From: DATKPA01 sp051955985 | GTDB taxonomy: Bacteria > Planctomycetota > Phycisphaerae > WQYP01 | Length of the DNA stretch: 64,000 nt | Assembly: GCA_051955985.1 (NCBI GenBank) | Contig: JBQCGD010000039.1 | Span: forward strand, 10,823 to 74,822 | Direction of reading: 5' to 3' | Shown: in pieces, positions 59,627 through 64,000 of the stretch | Position numbering within the stretch: the stretch's first letter is position 1 | How the letters are laid out: the number at the start of each line of letters is the position of its first letter | Program-made: the position numbers and the translations under genes | Notes under the pieces: generated by a model | What the model saw: the letters and a program-made list of their open reading frames with translations, nothing else | Databases searched by the model: none | What the model was told of the DNA's origin: nothing

Positions 59627-60685
59627 TCACTGCCCGAACGGAAACCCCCTGTACACCGTATTCCTCGTCAACACCTCGTTCACCCGTTTCGCCAATGCCG
59701 CCGCATCTTCCACCGACTTCGAAAAAACTCCCTTCTCCACGTGCAGCCGCTGCGCATACTCCTGCGTCTGGATCGGCACCTGGGCGCTCGTCGCACGCAC
59801 CCCCTCCAGCCACCGGGCATCCCCCTCCGTCAGCCCCCGCGCCCGCACCCGGTCCAGCGTCATCGAGTGCTCAACCCCGTCATTCCCCACGTACGCCGAA
59901 GGCACGTGCACCACGATGCTTTGCCCCGCCGTTTCATTGAGCTTCTCCGTCTTCTCCTTCATGTCCGCCAGCGCATTCTGAATCGTCTCGTTCATCTCCC
60001 CGGCCGCCTGTTCCCGCAGCTTCTGCGTCGCCTCCTCCTTCCCCACCACTGCCTCCTCCGCAACCGCCAGGTCCTCGAGATCCTTGAGGGCCTGCGTGTA
60101 TCCGTCCATCGCCGTCGAATGCCGCGCCTGCTCCACCGCCGCCCTGGTCATGAACCACTGGTCCGCATACAGCGCCTTGAGCGCCGCCGTCCGTTCCCCG
60201 AGCGCCAGCAGGTCGATCCGCACCGGGTCGTGCCGCTCCCCCGGATGCAGCCACGGGTCTCCATTCTCATCCGTGTTCTTTGCGACATACTTCAACCCAA
60301 CCGAACGCTGCACCGCCATCGCCGTCGCCCGCATCAGGGACGACTTCCCCGCATCCCGCGACACCCGCCCCGCCAGCTCAAACGTCTGCACCGCCATCCG
60401 CACGTTCCGCAACTGCAGGTAACACTCCGCCCGTAGCAACTGCAGGTTGAATTCGTTGTACCGCCCCAGCACCGCCGGCACATTCAGGATCCGCCCCGTT
60501 TCATGCAGCACGTCCGAATACTTCCCGTCGCGGAACAACGCCGACAACTGCTCCTCGCTTGAAAATGATGCTCCATCCGCACGCTGCGTCGCCGGCGCCG
60601 TTGCCGGAGCCGTCCCGGTCCCCTGTGCCCACACCGCGACCGCCCCCGCCCCAAGTACACACGCCATCAACAACACGCGCCGCAT
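59627..60685 (-). CDS. Secreted hypothetical protein, tandem paralog 2
   Basis: Secreted protein of 352 aa with signal peptide MRRVLLMACVLGAGAVAVWA. Residues about 35-130 look like TPR-type helical hairpins (LFRDGKYSDVLHETGRIL, LLRAECYLQLRNVRMA); a coiled-coil-like segment follows (about 205-245, EEAVVGKEEATQKLREQAAG). The family is not recognised. It is a clear paralog of the gene just upstream (60729-61871): shared GKYSDVLHETG / GAYEAVVSQTG and TDENGDPWLHP / TDEQGNPLKDP blocks. ATG 60685 is preferred over 60739 because it gives a clean signal peptide. Confidence 0.68.
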   Translation of the reverse strand: MRRVLLMACVLGAGAVAVWAQGTGTAPATAPATQRADGASFSSEEQLSALFRDGKYSDVLHETGRILNVPAVLGRYNEFNLQLLRAECYLQLRNVRMAVQTFELAGRVSRDAGKSSLMRATAMAVQRSVGLKYVAKNTDENGDPWLHPGERHDPVRIDLLALGERTAALKALYADQWFMTRAAVEQARHSTAMDGYTQALKDLEDLAVAEEAVVGKEEATQKLREQAAGEMNETIQNALADMKEKTEKLNETAGQSIVVHVPSAYVGNDGVEHSMTLDRVRARGLTEGDARWLEGVRATSAQVPIQTQEYAQRLHVEKGVFSKSVEDAAALAKRVNEVLTRNTVYRGFPFGQ

Positions 60686-60728
60686 CTCAAACACCTTTCC
60701 CGGATGCCACCACTGTCCGTCCCATTGC

Positions 60729-61871
60729 CTATTTCGCATTGCGCCGGCGCTGAATCTGTTCCCCGCTCTCTTTCAGAAGCGCCGTCGCCATCTTCTCCAG
60801 CGTCGCCCCGTCCTCGGCGACCTTCGCAAAGACCTTCTTGTCCACGCTCAGATCTCTGGCGTATCTTTCCATGGCAGGTCCCACCTGGTGCGCCGTCGCC
60901 AGGATCGCATTTGCTTCTTCACTGTCGTGCCCGCTGAGCCCCCATCCCGGCGGATCCTTCGGCACCACGGGATGAAAATCGCCGCGGCCATCCGCCACAA
61001 CTCCCGACGCCTTGGAGGAATCCCGGCCCGTCTCGATCTTCTCCCGCAGGATCTCCACCCGCTGTTTCATCCCCGCAAGCGCCTGCGCGATCGTGACGTT
61101 GATCTCGTCCACCGTCTGCTCGCGGAAATGCTGCGTCTGCTCCTGCTTGCCCGTCACCACCTGCTCCAGCGGCGAGAGCTCCTTCACCTCGCGGATGAGT
61201 CCGGCGTACTCACCCATCGTCCTGGCCGTCCGCGCCTTCTCCCCGTCGATCGTTGCCGCGTGCAGCACGTCGTGATAAACCGCCCTGATCGCCGCGGGCC
61301 GCGCCGCGGGATCCACGACGCTGATCCGCACCGCCGCATGCTCCTGCGTCGGGTCCTTCAGCGGGTTCCCTTGTTCATCCGTTGTCTGCGCCGCATAGAA
61401 CATCCCCGACGAATGCATGCACAGGATCGCGTTCGCATATGCCATCGTCCGCTTCTCCTCATCGGGCGCCCACTTCGCCGCATCGAGAAACGCGACGGCC
61501 GCGCCCCGCGGCCCCGCCAGATGCAGGTACGATTCTCCGCGCATCATGTACACCGGATAGCCGTGGTAATCCGTCAGCCTCATGTCTGTTCCCGTCTGCG
61601 ACACCACCGCCTCATACGCCCCCGCATGAAAAAGCCGAGTCAATTCCGCTTCCGTCAACAGGTTCGCAGGTCTTTCGCCGGAACGCGCCGCCGGACGCGT
61701 CGCCGCCGGAGCCGCCGCAGCTTTCCCCGTATCCTTCGCCGGCGCCGCCGGTGGCGCCTCCGGCGGAAGGGTCTTCGGATCGATCAGCAGCGGCGATCCC
61801 TCCTCCGCTGCCCATACCGCTCCCACCCACGCCAAAACCAATCCCGTTGCCAGCAACCTTCCCATTCTCAT
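60729..61871 (-). CDS. Secreted hypothetical protein, tandem paralog 1
   Basis: Secreted protein of 380 aa with signal peptide MRMGRLLATGLVLAWVGAVWA and then a Pro/Ala-rich linker (28-68). Helical repeats lie at about 75-160 and a predicted coiled coil at about 215-260. It is paralogous to the following gene, with a 43-bp gap, so this looks like a tandem duplication. It starts 10 bp after the DUF4159 gene, suggesting one operon of DUF4159, paralog 1, paralog 2. Function unknown; TPR-like repeats suggest a protein-binding role in the periplasm. Confidence 0.68.
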   Translation of the reverse strand: MRMGRLLATGLVLAWVGAVWAAEEGSPLLIDPKTLPPEAPPAAPAKDTGKAAAAPAATRPAARSGERPANLLTEAELTRLFHAGAYEAVVSQTGTDMRLTDYHGYPVYMMRGESYLHLAGPRGAAVAFLDAAKWAPDEEKRTMAYANAILCMHSSGMFYAAQTTDEQGNPLKDPTQEHAAVRISVVDPAARPAAIRAVYHDVLHAATIDGEKARTARTMGEYAGLIREVKELSPLEQVVTGKQEQTQHFREQTVDEINVTIAQALAGMKQRVEILREKIETGRDSSKASGVVADGRGDFHPVVPKDPPGWGLSGHDSEEANAILATAHQVGPAMERYARDLSVDKKVFAKVAEDGATLEKMATALLKESGEQIQRRRNAK

Positions 61872-61881
61872 CGTTCACCCA

Positions 61882-64000
61882 TCACTGCGGCCCCGTCGCC
61901 GCACGCTCTTTCTCCTGCTTCAACACCACCAGCATATCACGAACCACCCCCTCCGCCGTCCCCGGCAAATACCCCGAAATCCCCCACGTCGTCGTCCCCA
62001 GCAGCCCCGACGTCACATCCAGCGGCGAAAACAACACCCCCCACCGCCCCCCCTTCTTCCACCCCCACACCTCCGGACGCCCCGACACCCGCCGCCCCTC
62101 CGGCGTGCTCTTCCGAAACCCCGTGCTGTCCCGGTCCAGCTTCACCGACCCCTCCACCTCCCCGCTGAACAGCAACTCCTCCGCCCCCACCCTCTCCCGC
62201 TTCGCACCACCCGCAAGCGCATCCCCCCGCGCCGAAAACGACTCCCCAAATCCCGCCGATCCCCCCGCCGCATCCCCAATCAAAACCCCCCCGCCCGCCA
62301 CGTACGCCGCCAGCTTCTCCCGCACCTCCGCCGGCCACGCCACACGGCCCGTCCCCGTCACATGCACCACCGGCACCTGCTCCGGATCCAACTCCCCGGC
62401 CTCCACCACCCGCACCGTCACCCCCATCTTCTTCCCGAACCGCCCCCACGCCCCCGGCTCCGGATCCCAGTTCCCCGCATACTTCAACCGCCCCACCACC
62501 AGCCCCATCCGTTCTTCTGCCGATCGGATCGCCAGCCCCTCCAAGCGGCTCCGCGGCCGCTCCTTCCCCGTCGCATACACCCACAAATTCACCGGCACCC
62601 CCCACGCATTCTTCACCCCAATGTCCCCCGCCTCCCACGCCCCGCCCAGATCCTCCGGACAATGCACCCACAACTCCCGCACCCCGTTTGACACCCCCCA
62701 CAACGCCGGCGGCTTTTCCATCTTCTCAATCAAATGAAACAACGGATGCTCCCGCTCCAGTTCCCGCCCTCCATACCCCGTCGCCGCGGCCGCATCCTTT
62801 TCCATCGCCGCCGTAAACGCCGCATCCCCACCCTCCGCCATCGAAAACACCATCCCGCCCCCATGAACAAACGCCGCAATCTTCTCGAGCGCCCTCCCGT
62901 CCAGCCGCGGATCCCCCTTCCCCTCGATCAGCAGCACCGGCGCATCCAGCCAATCCGCCGGATCCCCGCCCACCTCCGCCATCTCCCAGTTCAACGGCTG
63001 CTCCACCAGCTGCCCCACGCGCCGCACCAGGTGCCCCACATCCCGCGTCCCCGCCGGCCCACCCGGATACGCCAGCTTGCACACCATCGCCGGAAATCCC
63101 CCATGCGCCAGCACCAGCAGCGCATACGAAGTCCCCGCAATGTCGCTGAACGCATACGTCCAACCCGCGCCATCCCGTTCCCCGCCCGCATGCTGTGACA
63201 ACACGATCGCCGCCGCCGCACGCCGATACCAATCAACCCCCTCGATCCGCTTCAACCCCGCCGCCACCGCCACCCGCTGCAAGGCAAACGTGTAATACAA
63301 GTCATCCCCCAGCCCCGGCAGCTCCGTCTTGAAATCCCCCTTCACCGCCGCCAGCCCGCGCACCAGCGCCGCATCCTCTCCCTCCCCCGGCGCTCCCAGG
63401 TGGTCCAGCGTCACGTACAGACTCGCTTCCCCCGCCGCCGTCAACGCCGCCGTCACCAGTGCATTCGTGTCCCCGCCCGCCGCAGGCATCTCATACGCCC
63501 ACCCGCCCGATGCCCCCTGCGTCCGCCGCCAATGCCCGTCCGTCGCCCGCCAGAAACTCACCGGCACCTCCACCCCCGCCTCCGCCGCCGCCCACATCCC
63601 CAGCAGCGCGTACTGCGTGTTCGAATTGTCCCACGCCCCGCCATCATCCCCCAGCGAGTACGTGAACCCCCCGTCGCTCTCCATCCCAACCAGCAACTGG
63701 TCCCGCACCCGCTTCAGCGCAAACCGCACCTCATTCGTCTGCGGCAAACTCGCAAGCGCGCACGCCTGCAACGCGGCCGAATACGTCTGCCGCGTCCGCG
63801 CTGCAATCAACCAGTTCACCAGCGGCCGCATCTCCGCAGAATTCGCCCCCAGCCGCGCATCCCCCGTCGCCTTCCCCGTCTCCACCAACGCAAACACCGC
63901 CCGCGCCACCCCCCCCACCAGCTGATACCCCCCCAACCCCCACCACCGCCCCAGCACCGACCGCGGAATCCCCCCGCACCCCCCCACCCCCCCCAGCCCC
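61882..64000 (-). CDS. DUF4159 / terpenoid-cyclase-like domain protein, 5' partial
   Basis: At least 706 residues, cut by the window end: the frame stays open to base 63999, so the start lies outside. The N-terminal 330 residues contain alpha/alpha-barrel repeats (GSDGGFTYSLGDDGGAWDNSNTQYALLG, GASGGWAYEMP) typical of prenyltransferase/squalene-cyclase-like repeats. The second half (about 335-560) carries the DUF4159 domain (VLLIEGKGDPRLDGRALEKIAAFVHGGGMVF) and a glutamine-amidotransferase-like fold. This fusion is common in planctomycetes. Function is unknown; it is often near secreted-protein genes. Two tandem paralogs follow it. Confidence 0.8.
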   Translation of the reverse strand, partial: GLGGVGGCGGIPRSVLGRWWGLGGYQLVGGVARAVFALVETGKATGDARLGANSAEMRPLVNWLIAARTRQTYSAALQACALASLPQTNEVRFALKRVRDQLLVGMESDGGFTYSLGDDGGAWDNSNTQYALLGMWAAAEAGVEVPVSFWRATDGHWRRTQGASGGWAYEMPAAGGDTNALVTAALTAAGEASLYVTLDHLGAPGEGEDAALVRGLAAVKGDFKTELPGLGDDLYYTFALQRVAVAAGLKRIEGVDWYRRAAAAIVLSQHAGGERDGAGWTYAFSDIAGTSYALLVLAHGGFPAMVCKLAYPGGPAGTRDVGHLVRRVGQLVEQPLNWEMAEVGGDPADWLDAPVLLIEGKGDPRLDGRALEKIAAFVHGGGMVFSMAEGGDAAFTAAMEKDAAAATGYGGRELEREHPLFHLIEKMEKPPALWGVSNGVRELWVHCPEDLGGAWEAGDIGVKNAWGVPVNLWVYATGKERPRSRLEGLAIRSAEERMGLVVGRLKYAGNWDPEPGAWGRFGKKMGVTVRVVEAGELDPEQVPVVHVTGTGRVAWPAEVREKLAAYVAGGGVLIGDAAGGSAGFGESFSARGDALAGGAKRERVGAEELLFSGEVEGSVKLDRDSTGFRKSTPEGRRVSGRPEVWGWKKGGRWGVLFSPLDVTSGLLGTTTWGISGYLPGTAEGVVRDMLVVLKQEKERAATGPQ

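Overview
The window looks like a chromosomal segment of a high-GC planctomycete, most likely of the class Phycisphaerae. The signs are prepilin-like secreted proteins with a short H-X9-DG-type end, large secreted beta-rich proteins that end in a dockerin-like Ca-binding pair plus a PEP-CTERM anchor (PEPA, hydrophobic stretch, Arg cluster), a DUF4159 protein, and a ribosome silencing factor with a long Lys/Ala-rich tail. This placement is inference from gene content. I saw no rRNA or tRNA gene, CRISPR array or transposase.

Layout. 0-7.2 kb: a 5'-truncated aldo/keto reductase, then two paralogous GT-C type membrane glycosyltransferases flanking an opposite-strand operon (PQQ-type dehydrogenase, cytochrome c, pseudopilin). 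7.2-12.4 kb (minus): a type II fatty-acid/polyketide-like set of two dehydratase-like hotdog proteins, an unusually long acyl carrier protein, a ketosynthase-like protein without its Cys-His-His triad (Cys replaced by Gln, as in chain-length factors), and an intact FabF, with one PEP-CTERM protein between them. 12.7-18.6 kb: an orphan gene flanked by palindromic repeats, nuoA and nuoB, a Nudix hydrolase, a CHAD protein, a Ppx/GppA gene broken by an in-frame TAG, and a tiny DUF3309 protein. 18.7-22.6 kb: a methyltransferase, a GH78-like rhamnosidase and a minimal nucleotidyltransferase. 22.7-27.8 kb (minus): nuoJ-nuoK-nuoL-nuoN with no nuoM between L and N.

28.1-30.1 kb: a PfkB sugar kinase with a clear intrinsic terminator, then a Phd/PIN toxin-antitoxin pair with promoter, palindromic operator and overlapping genes. 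30.3-45.1 kb: four very large secreted PEP-CTERM/dockerin proteins in a row and a PEP-CTERM sugar dehydrogenase, probably extracellular carbohydrate-binding and degrading functions. 45.2-57.9 kb: a 111-bp inverted-repeat element, a phosphoheptose isomerase, an AI-2E family permease, a CbiX-like chelatase, a P-loop kinase, dapF, an MscS channel with a cyclic-nucleotide domain, a frameshifted P-loop/pentapeptide-repeat gene, a third GT-C transferase, argS and a small orphan. 58-64 kb (minus): a ribosome silencing factor that appears to start at ATT, two tandem secreted paralogs, and a DUF4159 gene that runs off the window.

At larger scale, the + strand is strongly G-rich from about 10 to 34.6 kb and C-rich from about 34.6 kb to the end, whichever way the genes point. 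Many intergenic gaps hold short tandem 7-9 bp repeats or hairpins set just after stop codons. One repeat family (CCCCAGN heptamers) is also found inside two coding sequences. Four genes deserve re-examination because of probable frame or start problems: ppx, the pentapeptide gene, rsfS and the GT-C gene at 53.9 kb.
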